Part shown: piece after piece, positions 40,750 to 49,117 of the stretch | Position numbering within the stretch: the first letter of the stretch is position 1 | Layout: every line of letters starts with the position of its first letter | NCBI RefSeq assembly: GCF_030818255.1 | Contig: NZ_JAUTAG010000001.1 | Coordinates: 806,001 to 870,000, forward strand | Direction of reading: 5' to 3' | Origin: Microbacterium sp. SORGH_AS_0969 | GTDB taxonomy: Bacteria; Actinomycetota; Actinomycetes; Actinomycetales; Microbacteriaceae | DNA: 64,000 nucleotides | Position numbers and translations under genes: made by a program | Notes under the pieces: generated by a model | The model's input: the letters and a program-made list of their open reading frames with translations, nothing else | What the model was told of the DNA's origin: nothing | Databases searched by the model: none

Positions 40750-41138
40750 GCGTCGGATCCGGGGTCGGCGAGGTGGCGATAGCGCCGTTCGTTGCGCGCC
40801 GCCGCGCGCACGAAGATGAGCGCGAAGACGAGGATCAGCGGATAGAAGCCGTACGCCTGCGCGAGCCACGACAGCGGCACGCCGAACAGCACCGGGTCAC
40901 CCAGCGCGGGAAGCGCTGCGATCGCGACCGCGAATGCCCCCGCGACGACGAGGAACGCGGCGACGCAGCCGATCGCGAGACGGAGCTGCGCCCGCACGAG
41001 CCCGCGCGAGAACACGTCGTCGGCCTCGTCAGGGGCGTGTCCCGGCAGCGCGAAGCCGCGCGTCGCCGGGCGCGGCATCCGAGCGGATCCGGATGCCGTG
41101 ACCCGGACGCGAGGACGGCGCGGCGTCTCTTCGGTCAT
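40746..41138 (-). CDS. Two-helix membrane partner of the symporter (DUF485/MctB-like)
   Basis: A 130-residue protein with a long polar N-terminus (to about 55), helix one at about 58-82 (IGCVAAFLVVAGAFAVAIAA) and helix two at about 92-115 (YGFYPLILVFALIFVRAA), then a basic end. The layout fits the small subunits encoded next to SSS monocarboxylate transporters. Start and stop overlap support co-translation with the symporter. The ATG at 41138 is preferred to one six codons upstream. Confidence 0.7.
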   Translation of the reverse strand: MTEETPRRPRVRVTASGSARMPRPATRGFALPGHAPDEADDVFSRGLVRAQLRLAIGCVAAFLVVAGAFAVAIAALPALGDPVLFGVPLSWLAQAYGFYPLILVFALIFVRAAARNERRYRHLADPGSDA

Positions 41139-41192
41139 GGCCTCCCATCGTGGCATCCGGGGCGGTCGGCGTCGACGCGCGTCCTCCCGTTC

Positions 41193-41384
41193 TCACACCT
41201 CGCGGGACAGCGGGACCGGGGGCGTCGCGGCGGCGGGGTCGAGGTCGACGCGACGGGCGCGGCATCCGGTGCACTGCACGTAGCGCACGCGCCCCTCACT
41301 CGTCGCGTGCACCGATTCGGTGACCCACGCGTGTTCGTGGACGGATGCCGTGACGGGAAGCGAGAGGGTGTCGGGGGCGCTCAT
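41193..41384 (-). CDS. Small Cys-containing protein
   Basis: A 63-residue protein with VHEHAWVTESVHATSEGRVR and YVQCTGCRARRVDLDP. The CTGC pair with nearby His residues suggests half of a zinc ribbon. Codon use is normal and it fills the gap between the symporter partner and the divergent CGNR gene. I think similar small proteins are common in Microbacteriaceae but know no function. Confidence 0.6.
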   Translation of the reverse strand: MSAPDTLSLPVTASVHEHAWVTESVHATSEGRVRYVQCTGCRARRVDLDPAAATPPVPLSREV

Positions 41385-41409
41385 GGAGCCAGCGTGCTGT
41401 AATGCCCTT

Positions 41410-41925
41410 ATGCATCTCAACCCTTACGGCGAGTACGCGGTCCTGCTCGCCGCGTCGCTCGCGAACGACTGGCCCGCCGACCGCGACGGCGTGGAGCAGA
41501 GGGCGAGGGATCTGGGCATGTCGATGGAGTTCCCCGTCGGCACCGACGATCACGAGCGCACGCGCGAGGTCATCGACGCGTGGTTGCGGGTCGTCGATGA
41601 GCCCGATGAGGACGCCCGCGCCGCTCTACTCAACGCCCAGATGGCCGAGGTCACGGCCTACCCCCGGCTCACCAACCACAACGGCGAAGGCTGGCACCTG
41701 CACTACCGCGACGAGAACGACGCGCTCCCGCGCGTGCTCGCCGCGGTCATCTCGGTCGGCACCGCGCTGCACCTCGTCACCCGCGGTCAGGACCGCCTCG
41801 GCCGCTGCGAGGCGGAGCCGTGCGTCAACGTCGTCGTCGACGTCACGCGCAACGGACGCCAGCGGTACTGCTCGGTGCGCTGCGCGAACCGCGCGGCCGT
41901 ACGGCGGCATCGCGCGCGTGCGTGA
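41410..41925 (+). CDS. CGNR zinc-finger protein (ABATE domain)
   Basis: A 171-residue protein with an N-terminal ABATE-type region (LNPYGEYAVLLAASLAND) and a C-terminal CGNR zinc finger. The ligands are in GRCEAEPCVNVVVDVTRNGR and QRYCSVRCANRAAVRRHR, that is Cys-x4-Cys and Cys-x3-Cys. Such proteins are putative DNA-binding regulators, sometimes of stress or antibiotic responses. The ATG at 41410 gives the usual family start; upstream in-frame starts are less likely. It converges on the response-regulator gene with a strong hairpin between. Confidence 0.85.
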   Translation: MHLNPYGEYAVLLAASLANDWPADRDGVEQRARDLGMSMEFPVGTDDHERTREVIDAWLRVVDEPDEDARAALLNAQMAEVTAYPRLTNHNGEGWHLHYRDENDALPRVLAAVISVGTALHLVTRGQDRLGRCEAEPCVNVVVDVTRNGRQRYCSVRCANRAAVRRHRARA

Positions 41926-41937
41926 TGCCGGCGCACG

Positions 41938-42025
41938 CGAGAGCATGTCCCACTTTTTGCCGCCTGAGACCGTCCCCCGCAGCACATTTCGGGACATACT
42001 CCGCGAAAAGTGGGACATGCTCTCG
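41938..42025. terminator. Bidirectional hairpin with perfect 20-bp arms (TGTCCCA family)
   Basis: CGAGAGCATGTCCCACTTTT at 41938-41957 pairs perfectly with 42006-42025. The 48-base inner segment contains a further GTCCC/GGGAC pair. It lies between convergent genes and carries T-rich (plus) and A-rich (minus T) arm ends, so it should terminate both. Related ATGTCCCA hairpins lie at 61290-61413 and 62991-63021. Confidence 0.7.
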
Positions 42026-42034
42026 CCGGGCGCC

Positions 42035-42739
42035 TCAGCGCAACAGAGCGTCGCGCACCGACGGGACGAGCCGCCGACTGACCGGGAGCTCGATCTCGGC
42101 CAGGACCACCGACGGCGCCGCACCCGACAGGCGCACCTCGACGATGGCATCCCGGTGCACGAGGTACGACCGGTGCACGCGGACGAAGCCGGCGTGCGCC
42201 CAGCGATCGGCGAGATCGGACAGCGGCAGGCGCACCAGGTGGTCGCAGGTCGGGGTGTAGAGGCGCGAGTAGTCGCCACTGGCCTGGACCCAGCGGATCT
42301 CGGCACGACGAACCAGGCGCGTCGTCGACCCGATACTGACCGCGATCGTCTCGTCGTCGTCTGCGTTGGCGTCCGCGCGCGCCGCGAGGGCGCGCCCGAG
42401 CGATCGGTAGAGACGTTCGACACGGACGGGTTTCAGCACGAAGTCGACGGCCTCGACGTCGAACGCCTCGACGGCCCCGGCATCGTCGGCGGTGACGAAG
42501 ACGATCGCGGGGCGCTCGCGCAGGCGCGCCAGACCGCGGGCGAGGTCGAACCCCGAGAGCCCTGGCATGTGGATGTCGAGGAACGCCACCGCGACGTCGA
42601 ACCTGTCGAGGATGCGCAGCGCCTCGGCCCCGCTCGCCGCCGCGTGCACCTCGGCCACGCGCGGGTCGGCCGAGAGCAGCGCGACCAGTTCGGCGCGCGC
42701 CGGCGCCTCGTCGTCGGCGACCAGGACCGCGACGCTCAC
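42035..42739 (-). CDS. LytTR-family response regulator
   Basis: A 234-residue regulator. The receiver domain (about 1-115) starts VAVLVADDEAPARAELV and carries the phospho-acceptor Asp in FLDIHMPGLSG (about 57) and Lys in VLKPV. The LytTR DNA-binding domain (about 130-234) has RWVQASGDYSRLYT and GFVRVHRSYLVHRD. The GTG at 42739 overlaps the stop of the sensor kinase gene by four bases. It resembles BtsR/YehT and YpdB, which activate pyruvate transporter genes. Its likely targets here are ybdD-cstA or the SSS symporter. Confidence 0.93.
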   Translation of the reverse strand: MSVAVLVADDEAPARAELVALLSADPRVAEVHAAASGAEALRILDRFDVAVAFLDIHMPGLSGFDLARGLARLRERPAIVFVTADDAGAVEAFDVEAVDFVLKPVRVERLYRSLGRALAARADANADDDETIAVSIGSTTRLVRRAEIRWVQASGDYSRLYTPTCDHLVRLPLSDLADRWAHAGFVRVHRSYLVHRDAIVEVRLSGAAPSVVLAEIELPVSRRLVPSVRDALLR

Positions 42740-43908
42740 GGCAGCGCCGTCTCGTGTCGCGGCTGCGACTTCGGCACCCGCAGGCGCACGGCCGTTCCCG
42801 AGCCGACGTTCGTCTCGACCACGAGACCGCCGGCGGGTCCGTAGAGCTGGCGCAGTCGCGCATCGACGTTGCGCAGCCCCACGTGGGTCGACGTCGCATC
42901 GAGGTCGAGCAGGGTCGCGAGCTCCTCGGGGTCCATGCCGACCCCGTCGTCGTCGACCACGACCTCGGTGTGCGTGCCGTCGTCGATCGAGGTCACCGTG
43001 ATGACCCCGCCGCGCTCCCCCGGTTCGAGGCCGTGCCGCACGGCGTTCTCGACGAGGGGCTGGACGGACAGGAACGGGATCACCGTCGCGAGGGTCTCGG
43101 GAGCGATCCGCAGGCGCACCGACAGCCGGTCGCCGAACCGGGCGCGTTCGAGCTCGAGGTACGAGTGGATGCTGCGCAGCTCTTCGGCGAGCGTCGTGAA
43201 CTCCCCCTGACGGCGGAACGAGTACCGGGTGAAGTCGGCGAACTCGAGCACGAGGTCGCGGGCGCGCGGCGGATCGGTCGAGATGAACGAGGCGATCGCC
43301 GTGAGCGCGTTGTAGATGAAGTGCGGACTGATCTGCGCCCGCAGGGCGCGCAGCTCCGCCTCGGCGAGCGCGGCACGAGAGGCGTCGAGACCCGCCAGCT
43401 CGAGCTGCGCCGCGCACCACTCGGCGACGTCGCCCGTCGCGCGCACGAGCGGTCCGCGCACGGGCGACGCGAAGGCGATCACCGCTCCCCAGACGCGCCC
43501 GTCGACGACGATCGGCGCCCCCACGGCATCGCCGTCGCTCTCGGTGAACACCTGTCGGCGTCCGGTCTCGCGCACGCGCGCAGCGATGCGGCGCGCCGAC
43601 GCCGTCAGCGTCTCAGGGCCGTCCAGCGCGACCCGATCCGCGGTCGCGTCGACGATCGCCACCGCGTCGGCGGCGAGGAGCGTCCTCAGATGCTTGGCCG
43701 CGCGGGCGGCATCCGGTTCTTCCCGTCCCCCGCGGAGGGCGGATGCCGCTGCGGCGGCGAGGTGCAGGGTTCGGTGCGTCGCCCGCTCGGCGTCGCTCCC
43801 CAGGTCGCGCGGCGCGAGCGCGAAGCGGCGCGCGAAGACGAGCGCGAGGGTCAGCGCCGCACCGACGACGACCCCCGCAGCCCCGGCGAGCAGCGGTGCG
43901 TCGAGCAT
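42736..43908 (-). CDS. LytS-type sensor histidine kinase
   Basis: A 390-residue kinase with one N-terminal helix (about 5-28, LLAGAAGVVVGAALTLALVF), a GAF-like domain (about 45-170) and the His_kinase domain LRAQISPHFIYNALTAIASF (His about 194). An HATPase domain follows with VQPLVENAVRHGLEPG and DDDGVGMDPEEL. Unlike BtsS it lacks the multi-helix 5TM-LYT sensor, so the signal is probably read in the cytosol by the GAF domain. It is co-translated with the LytTR regulator. Confidence 0.92.
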   Translation of the reverse strand: MLDAPLLAGAAGVVVGAALTLALVFARRFALAPRDLGSDAERATHRTLHLAAAAASALRGGREEPDAARAAKHLRTLLAADAVAIVDATADRVALDGPETLTASARRIAARVRETGRRQVFTESDGDAVGAPIVVDGRVWGAVIAFASPVRGPLVRATGDVAEWCAAQLELAGLDASRAALAEAELRALRAQISPHFIYNALTAIASFISTDPPRARDLVLEFADFTRYSFRRQGEFTTLAEELRSIHSYLELERARFGDRLSVRLRIAPETLATVIPFLSVQPLVENAVRHGLEPGERGGVITVTSIDDGTHTEVVVDDDGVGMDPEELATLLDLDATSTHVGLRNVDARLRQLYGPAGGLVVETNVGSGTAVRLRVPKSQPRHETALP

Positions 43909-43921
43909 GGTCGCAGCCTAG

Positions 43922-44158
43922 TCAGCAGCAGCGCGCGCCGGGATTGGCATCCTGATCCGCCGCCCGCTGCCGCCAGAACTGCCGTTCGGTCAAAGGCGAC
44001 TCGCCCGGGTGGTGCACCCGGTGGTGCGCGACGTACACGTCATAGGCGCGGTCGCCCATGAGCGTCGTCACGTACCACCGGATGCCACGCGCGAGCCGCG
44101 CGAGGCGCGCCCCCACGCGGGCGAGGGCCGAACCGGATTCCGCGCGCACCAGAGCCAT
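43922..44158 (-). CDS. YbdD/YjiX family small protein
   Basis: A 78-residue protein with RLARGIRWYVTTLMGDRAYDVYVAHHRVHHP and LTERQFWRQRAADQDANPGARCC, the standard YbdD/YjiX (PF04328) pattern including the double His and the Cys-Cys end. The family is nearly always encoded just downstream of CstA-type transporters, as here (7-base gap), and is thought to assist the transporter. Confidence 0.9.
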   Translation of the reverse strand: MALVRAESGSALARVGARLARLARGIRWYVTTLMGDRAYDVYVAHHRVHHPGESPLTERQFWRQRAADQDANPGARCC

Positions 44159-44165
44159 GACGACC

Positions 44166-46430
44166 TCAGTGGTGCGCCGACGCGGTCGGACGGTCGGGGT
44201 GGTCGGCCGGCAGGGCTTCCCACTCCTTCTCGATCTCGCGCTCGGGCTTCGTGGCGAGGAAGCCGGCGGGGGCGAAGCGACGGGATGCCACGGGGGCGTC
44301 CTCGAGGTCGGCACCGCCGCCGTTCCGCAGGGCCTTGATCGTCACGATGACGGCCATGACGATCACGACGATCGCGAGCGTGACGAAGATCACCGACAGC
44401 ACGCCCTGCACGAACGTGTTGCGCACGACCGCTTCCATCGCCGCGACCGTCTTCGCGGTGCCGAACTCGGTCTTGCCCGCGGCCAGCGCGTCGCGGAACG
44501 CGAAGTGGTTCGCCCAGTACCCCACCGCCGGAACCGGCGAGAAGATCTTGTACATCGACGCCGTGATCGTGACGACCGCGGCGAAAGCCAGGGGCAGGGC
44601 GACGATCCACAGCCAGCGGAAGTAAGACCGGCCGCGCTTCGCGACGATCGCGAGCACCACGGCGAGCGCGATCGCCGCGAGCAGCTGGTTGGCGATGCCG
44701 AACAGCGGGAAGAACGTGTTGATGCCGCCGAGCGGATCGGTGACACCGAGGATCAGGATCGATCCCCATCCCGCGACCATGACCGCCGTGCAGATCCAGA
44801 CGCCGGGGCGCCACGACAGATCCTTGAACTTCGGGAGGACGGTGCCGATCGAGTCCTGGAGCATGAAGCGGGCGACGCGGGTTCCGGCATCCACCGCCGT
44901 GAGGATGAACAGGGCCTCGAACATGATGGCGAAGTGGTACCAGAACGCCATCATCGCCTGACCGCCGAGGGCCTGCTGCATGATGTGCGCGAGGCCGAGC
45001 GCGAGGGTCGGGGCGCCGCCGGTGCGCGAGACGATCGAGGTCTCACCGACGGCCGCGGCCGTGGTCGTGAGCATGTCGGGCGTCAGATTGACGCCCGCGA
45101 GCCCCAGCCCGTTCACGAACGCGACGGCACCTTCGACCGTGCCCAGGGTGGCCGCCGGCGAGGCGTTCATCGCGAAGTAGATGCCGCGGTCGATCGAGAG
45201 GGCGGCGACGAGCGCCATGATCGCGACGAACGACTCCATGAGCATGCCGCCGTAGCCGATGAAGCGCGTCTGACGCTCCTTCTCGACGAGCTTGGGCGTC
45301 GTTCCCGAGGCGATGAGCGCGTGGAATCCACTCAACGCGCCGCACGCGATCGTGACGAAGAGGAACGGGAAGATGGGGCCGCTGAACACCGGTCCAGTCT
45401 GTCCGCCGGCGAACTCGCTGAACGCGGGCACCGAGATCTCGGGGCGCACGAGCACGATCGCCCCCGCCAGCATCACGATGACGCCGACCTTCATGAAGGT
45501 CGAGAGGTAGTCACGGGGAGCGAGGAGCAGCCACACCGGCAGCACCGCCGCGACGAAGCCGTAGATGATGATGCCCCAGGCGATGACGGAGCGGTCAAGG
45601 TGGAAGGCGGCGTATCCCCACTCGGTCGAGGCGACCCAGCCGCCGGCGATGATCGCCCCGATCAGCAGGACGAAACCGATGATCGAGATCTCGGTGATGC
45701 GACCCGGGCGGATGTAACGCAGGTAGAGACCCATGAACAGCGCGATCGGGATCGTCATCGAGACGCTGAAGACGCCCCACGGGCTCTCGCCGAGCGCGTT
45801 GACGACGACGAGCGCGAGGATCGCGACGATGATCAGCATGATCAGCAAGCTCGCGAGGATCGCGGCGGTGCCGCCGATCTTGCCCAGCTCGTCTCGCGCC
45901 ATCTGCCCGATCGTGCGGCCGCCCCGGCGCATCGAGAAGAAGAGGACGAGGTAGTCCTGCACCGCGCCGGCGAGGATCACGCCGACGATGATCCAGATCG
46001 TGCCGGGGAGGTAGCCCATCTGCGCGGCGAGCACGGGCCCGACCAGGGGACCGGCGCCGGCGATCGCGGCGAAGTGGTGGCCGTAGAGCACACGGCGATC
46101 GGTGGGGACGTAGTCCTTGCCGTCCTGCTTGCGCTCGGCGGGGGTCGCTCGACGGTCGTCCGGGCGCGTGATGTAGCGCTCGATCACCTTCGAGTAGAAG
46201 CGATAGCCGATGAGGTACGTGCAGACGGCGGCGAACACGAACCAGATCGCGTTCACCGTCTCTCCGCGCACGATCGCGAGCATCGTCCAAGCGAGGCCGC
46301 CCAGCAGCGCGATGCCGACCCACAGCGCGATCTTCGCGGGGGTCCATCTGCTCCGGAGCTTGTCGGGAGGGACGGCGACCGGGGGAAGGGTCGGGTCGGT
46401 GACGACATCGTCGTCGACGGAAGCGCTCAT
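44166..46430 (-). CDS. cstA: CstA-family carbon starvation/pyruvate transporter
   Basis: A 754-residue membrane protein with about 16-18 helices and CstA words: VPTDRRVLYGHHFAAIAGAG, PLVGPVLAAQMGYLPG, SGFHALIASGTTPKLVEKE, GGQTGPVFSGPIFPFLFV and DAGTRVARFMLQD. CstA and its paralogue BtsT (YjiY) take up pyruvate and, in some species, peptides. The ATG at 46430 is followed downstream by the YbdD gene and the LytS/LytTR pair on the same strand, the order expected of a regulated pyruvate-uptake locus. A 72-bp-period repeat array lies upstream of its start, where its promoter should be. Confidence 0.95.
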   Translation of the reverse strand: MSASVDDDVVTDPTLPPVAVPPDKLRSRWTPAKIALWVGIALLGGLAWTMLAIVRGETVNAIWFVFAAVCTYLIGYRFYSKVIERYITRPDDRRATPAERKQDGKDYVPTDRRVLYGHHFAAIAGAGPLVGPVLAAQMGYLPGTIWIIVGVILAGAVQDYLVLFFSMRRGGRTIGQMARDELGKIGGTAAILASLLIMLIIVAILALVVVNALGESPWGVFSVSMTIPIALFMGLYLRYIRPGRITEISIIGFVLLIGAIIAGGWVASTEWGYAAFHLDRSVIAWGIIIYGFVAAVLPVWLLLAPRDYLSTFMKVGVIVMLAGAIVLVRPEISVPAFSEFAGGQTGPVFSGPIFPFLFVTIACGALSGFHALIASGTTPKLVEKERQTRFIGYGGMLMESFVAIMALVAALSIDRGIYFAMNASPAATLGTVEGAVAFVNGLGLAGVNLTPDMLTTTAAAVGETSIVSRTGGAPTLALGLAHIMQQALGGQAMMAFWYHFAIMFEALFILTAVDAGTRVARFMLQDSIGTVLPKFKDLSWRPGVWICTAVMVAGWGSILILGVTDPLGGINTFFPLFGIANQLLAAIALAVVLAIVAKRGRSYFRWLWIVALPLAFAAVVTITASMYKIFSPVPAVGYWANHFAFRDALAAGKTEFGTAKTVAAMEAVVRNTFVQGVLSVIFVTLAIVVIVMAVIVTIKALRNGGGADLEDAPVASRRFAPAGFLATKPEREIEKEWEALPADHPDRPTASAHH

Positions 46431-46596
46431 GTTGTCTCCTGCTCGCGGCGTTGCGGACTCGCATAGTGAACCGGATGCCGCGCGCCCGAGGCCGTGGCAT
46501 CCGCCGATCGTGCGGTGAGCGGCGTGAACGGTGCGGTGAGCGGCAGGGCGGGGTTCTCACCCTGCGACTGTCCGGGCTCGCTGGAGGGACCGGAGG

Positions 46597-46880
46597 CTTC
46601 GACAAGCTCAGCCACCTCCGCCCCACCCAGCCACGCGAGGTCCCTGAGCCTGTCGAAGGGACCGGGGGCTTCGACAAGCTCAGCCACCTCCGCCCCACCC
46701 AGCCACGCGAGGTCCCTGAGCCTGTCGAAGGGACCGGGGGCTTCGACACGCTCAGCCACCTCCGCCACACCCCGCCACCCGAGGTCCCTGAGCCTGTCGA
46801 AGGGACCGGAGGCTTCGACACGCTCAGCCACCTCCGCCACACCCAGCCGCGCGAGGTCCCTGAGCCTGTCGAAGGGACCG
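46597..46880. repeat. Four tandem CTTCGACA...TGTCGAAG units, period exactly 72 bases
   Basis: CTTCGAC begins at 46597, 46669, 46741 and 46813. Each unit runs CTTCGACAAGCTCAGCCACC, a 20-base variable part, then GAGGTCCCTGAGCCTGTCGAAGGGACCGG, so the ends are inverted complements. Units one and two are nearly identical, three and four share a CACGCTCAG variant. The 46431-46965 gap between cstA and the GNAT-like gene holds no gene. It is the same family as the 36801-37193 array, with shorter spacing. Confidence 0.85.
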
Positions 46881-46965
46881 GAACCGACCTCGACGTTTGC
46901 CGAGGGGGTGCGGAACACGGCGAGGCCCCCGTACGTTGCTGGAGAGACCGACGACAGGAGGCGCC

Positions 46966-47304
46966 ATGACCGACGCACTGACCGTGACCCGCAACGACGA
47001 CACCCACCGCTACGAGATCCACGTGGGCGAGGAGCTGGGCGGGTTCCTCGAGTTCCGTCCCGCGGGCGAGGGCCGCGTCGTCCTTCCGCACACCGAGGTC
47101 GATTCCGCGTTCAAGGGACGCGGCCTCGGCTCGACGCTCGCAAGCGAAGCCTTGGGCGATCTCGCCCGCCGCGGCGACAGCGTCATCCCCTCGTGCCCGT
47201 TCGTGGCGCACTACCTCCGCGAGCACGACGTTCCCGGCCTCATCATCGAGTGGCCGCACGACACCGACGCGGCCGATTCGGCCGACCCCAGCGAACCGGC
47301 ATGA
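46966..47304 (+). CDS. GNAT-like N-acetyltransferase (YjdJ type)
   Basis: A 112-residue minimal GNAT protein with GGFLEFRPAGEGRVVLPHTEVDSAFKGRGLGSTLASEAL, where KGRGLGSTL is the acetyl-CoA loop, and VIPSCPFVAHYLREH. It belongs to the short YjdJ/Gcn5-like group whose substrate is unknown. AGGAGG precedes the ATG at 46966. Its stop overlaps the pirin start (ATGA), so the two are co-translated. Confidence 0.88.
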   Translation: MTDALTVTRNDDTHRYEIHVGEELGGFLEFRPAGEGRVVLPHTEVDSAFKGRGLGSTLASEALGDLARRGDSVIPSCPFVAHYLREHDVPGLIIEWPHDTDAADSADPSEPA

Positions 47305-48320
47305 CCCGACTCGACGTCGCGCCAGAGGCATCCGAAGGCCCCGTCGAGTGCGACGGGCCTCGCGCCCTCATGATCGAGGCGCGCGAGGTTCCGCTGGGCG
47401 GCGTGCGCGCCATGGAGGTGCACCGCACGCTCCCGCACCGCGCGTTGCCGATGGTCGGCGCCTGGTGCTTCCTCGACCGATTCGGTCCGCAGGAGACACT
47501 CATGCGCGTCGAGCCGCACCCGCACATCGGCCTGCAGACCGTAACCTGGCCGATCATCGGCGAGGTGCGTCATCGGGATGCCGTGGGCAGCGACGTCGTG
47601 GTGCGCCCGGGTGCGCTCAACCTCATGACCAGCGGTGAGGGCATCGCACACTCGGAGTACTCGGTGGGCGACGAGGCGATCCCGCTGGACGCCCTGCAGC
47701 TGTGGGTCGCGCTCCCCGAGTCGCGCCGTCACGGAGCTCCTGCTTTCGAGCGGCACGAGGATCTCCCCGTCCTCGATCTCGGCGACGGCGCGGACGCGGT
47801 CGTCGTCATGGGCGAGCTGGGCACGGTGACCTCCCCCGCGACCGTGCACACGCCGATCGTCGGCGCTGAACTGCGCCTCCCGGCCGGCGTGAGAGTGCGC
47901 ATCCCTCTCCGACCCGACTGGGAGCATGGACTCTACGGAATGATCGGCATCGCGGATGTCGAGACGGGAATGGATGCCGTCGACGCCGACGCCGCACGGC
48001 GCTCTTCCCCCTCGGCGAGGGACGACGGCACGGCATCCGTCGACGGATCCCGCCTGCTCTACCTCGGCACGGGACGGGACCACGTCGACGTCGTCAGCGC
48101 GGACGGCGCTCGGGTCTTCCTGCTCGGCGGCGAGCCGTTCGAGGCGGACATCGTCATGTGGTGGAACTTCGTCGGTCGTTCGCACGACGAGATCGTCGAG
48201 GCGCGCGAAGCCTGGGAGGCGCGTGCCCCGCGCTTCGGGCAGGTCGTCGACCACGGCCCCGAGCGCATCCCCGCTCCGCCGCTCCCGGCGGTGCGCCTGA
48301 CGCCGCGTCGGCGGCGCTGA
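47301..48320 (+). CDS. Pirin family bicupin protein
   Basis: A 339-residue pirin. The N-terminal cupin carries the metal ligands in VEPHPHIGLQTVTW (two His), IGEVRHRDAVG (His) and SGEGIAHSEYS (Glu/His). The C-terminal half has the second cupin, followed by an EPFEADIVMWWNFVGRSHDEI end. Pirins bind iron and act as quercetinase-like or redox-sensing proteins in the cytosol. It overlaps the GNAT-like gene. An Arg-rich tail (TPRRRR) follows the cupin fold. Confidence 0.93.
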   Translation: MTRLDVAPEASEGPVECDGPRALMIEAREVPLGGVRAMEVHRTLPHRALPMVGAWCFLDRFGPQETLMRVEPHPHIGLQTVTWPIIGEVRHRDAVGSDVVVRPGALNLMTSGEGIAHSEYSVGDEAIPLDALQLWVALPESRRHGAPAFERHEDLPVLDLGDGADAVVVMGELGTVTSPATVHTPIVGAELRLPAGVRVRIPLRPDWEHGLYGMIGIADVETGMDAVDADAARRSSPSARDDGTASVDGSRLLYLGTGRDHVDVVSADGARVFLLGGEPFEADIVMWWNFVGRSHDEIVEAREAWEARAPRFGQVVDHGPERIPAPPLPAVRLTPRRRR

Positions 48321-48384
48321 CCCGCCCGCCCGAGCCACCCTCGGCGCCCCGCGCCACCGCCCCGCCCAGCGGTGCGCACGCCTG

Positions 48385-48444
48385 TCGAGTGTCCAAGAAA
48401 CCCGGGAATCGGGCGCGTCCTTTCCGGGTTTCTTGGACACTCGA
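48385..48444. terminator. Hairpin with perfect 21-bp arms after the pirin gene
   Basis: TCGAGTGTCCAAGAAACCCGG at 48385-48405 pairs perfectly with 48424-48444 around an 18-base loop. It lies 65 bases past the pirin stop, so terminator function is likely. Its arm sequence is unrelated to the other long hairpins in the window. Confidence 0.6.
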
Positions 48445-48495
48445 CGTCGAGAGACGCGAGCACCGACGCCGCGTGACCGCCGATACGCTGGCCCC

Positions 48496-49053
48496 ATGGC
48501 CTCGGCATCCGTTCTCTCGACCCGCGTGCTGCTCGTCTGCGCGGCCATCGGGGTGGGGACGGGCATCCTCGGCGGAGCGGCCGGATGGCTGACCCTCGCG
48601 GTCCTCGCCGCGGCACCGTGGGCCTACGGGCTGGTGCTGGGCTCGCATGTTCTGCCCGGGATCATCGCGCAGCAGGTCATCCGCCGCCCCTGGGTCGCGC
48701 TCGTCACCCACGTGCTCGCCGCCCTCGTCGCGAGCGCGATGGCGCCGCAGTGGACCTTCCGCTTCCTGGGCACCGCGATCCTGATCGGCGGAATCCAGGA
48801 GGGCGTGGCGGCCCTCACCCGTTACCGCGTGTGGGCCGCGGCCCGCTTCTTCATCTCGGCGGTCATCGTCGGCGTCGTGATCGCCGTCCCGGTGTGGTTC
48901 GCGGGCGACATCGCGAGCCTCGCCCCGATCGCGCGGGTCGCGGCGGTGGCGATCAGCATCCTGGGTCCGGTGGCGTGGACGGCCGTGGGCCTGGCCATCG
49001 GCTCGGGACTGCGCGGCGCGGGCGTGGCGCGCGGTCTCTCGACGCCGAGATGA
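48496..49053 (+). CDS. ECF transporter substrate-binding component, YkoE family
   Basis: A 185-residue membrane protein with about six helices and the YkoE pattern: GWLTLAVLAAAPWAYGLVLG, GSHVLPGIIAQQVIRRP and GTAILIGGIQEGVAALTRYRVWAAARFFIS. YkoE is the specificity subunit of a thiamine-precursor (HMP) importer. The double ATPase and the EcfT genes follow in YkoE-D-C order. I find no TPP riboswitch upstream. Substrate assignment rests on family memory and gene order. Confidence 0.88.
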   Translation: MASASVLSTRVLLVCAAIGVGTGILGGAAGWLTLAVLAAAPWAYGLVLGSHVLPGIIAQQVIRRPWVALVTHVLAALVASAMAPQWTFRFLGTAILIGGIQEGVAALTRYRVWAAARFFISAVIVGVVIAVPVWFAGDIASLAPIARVAAVAISILGPVAWTAVGLAIGSGLRGAGVARGLSTPR

Positions 49054-49117
49054 GCGCGAACCACCCGAGTTAGGGTGCACTAAGTTGGGGGGCGTACGCG
49101 CTTCCGAGGACTCGCCC

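Noticed and set aside
48321..48495. TPP riboswitch before the YkoE gene
   Set aside because: The gap holds a long hairpin typical of a terminator, and I do not find the conserved TPP-aptamer segments such as CTGAGA.
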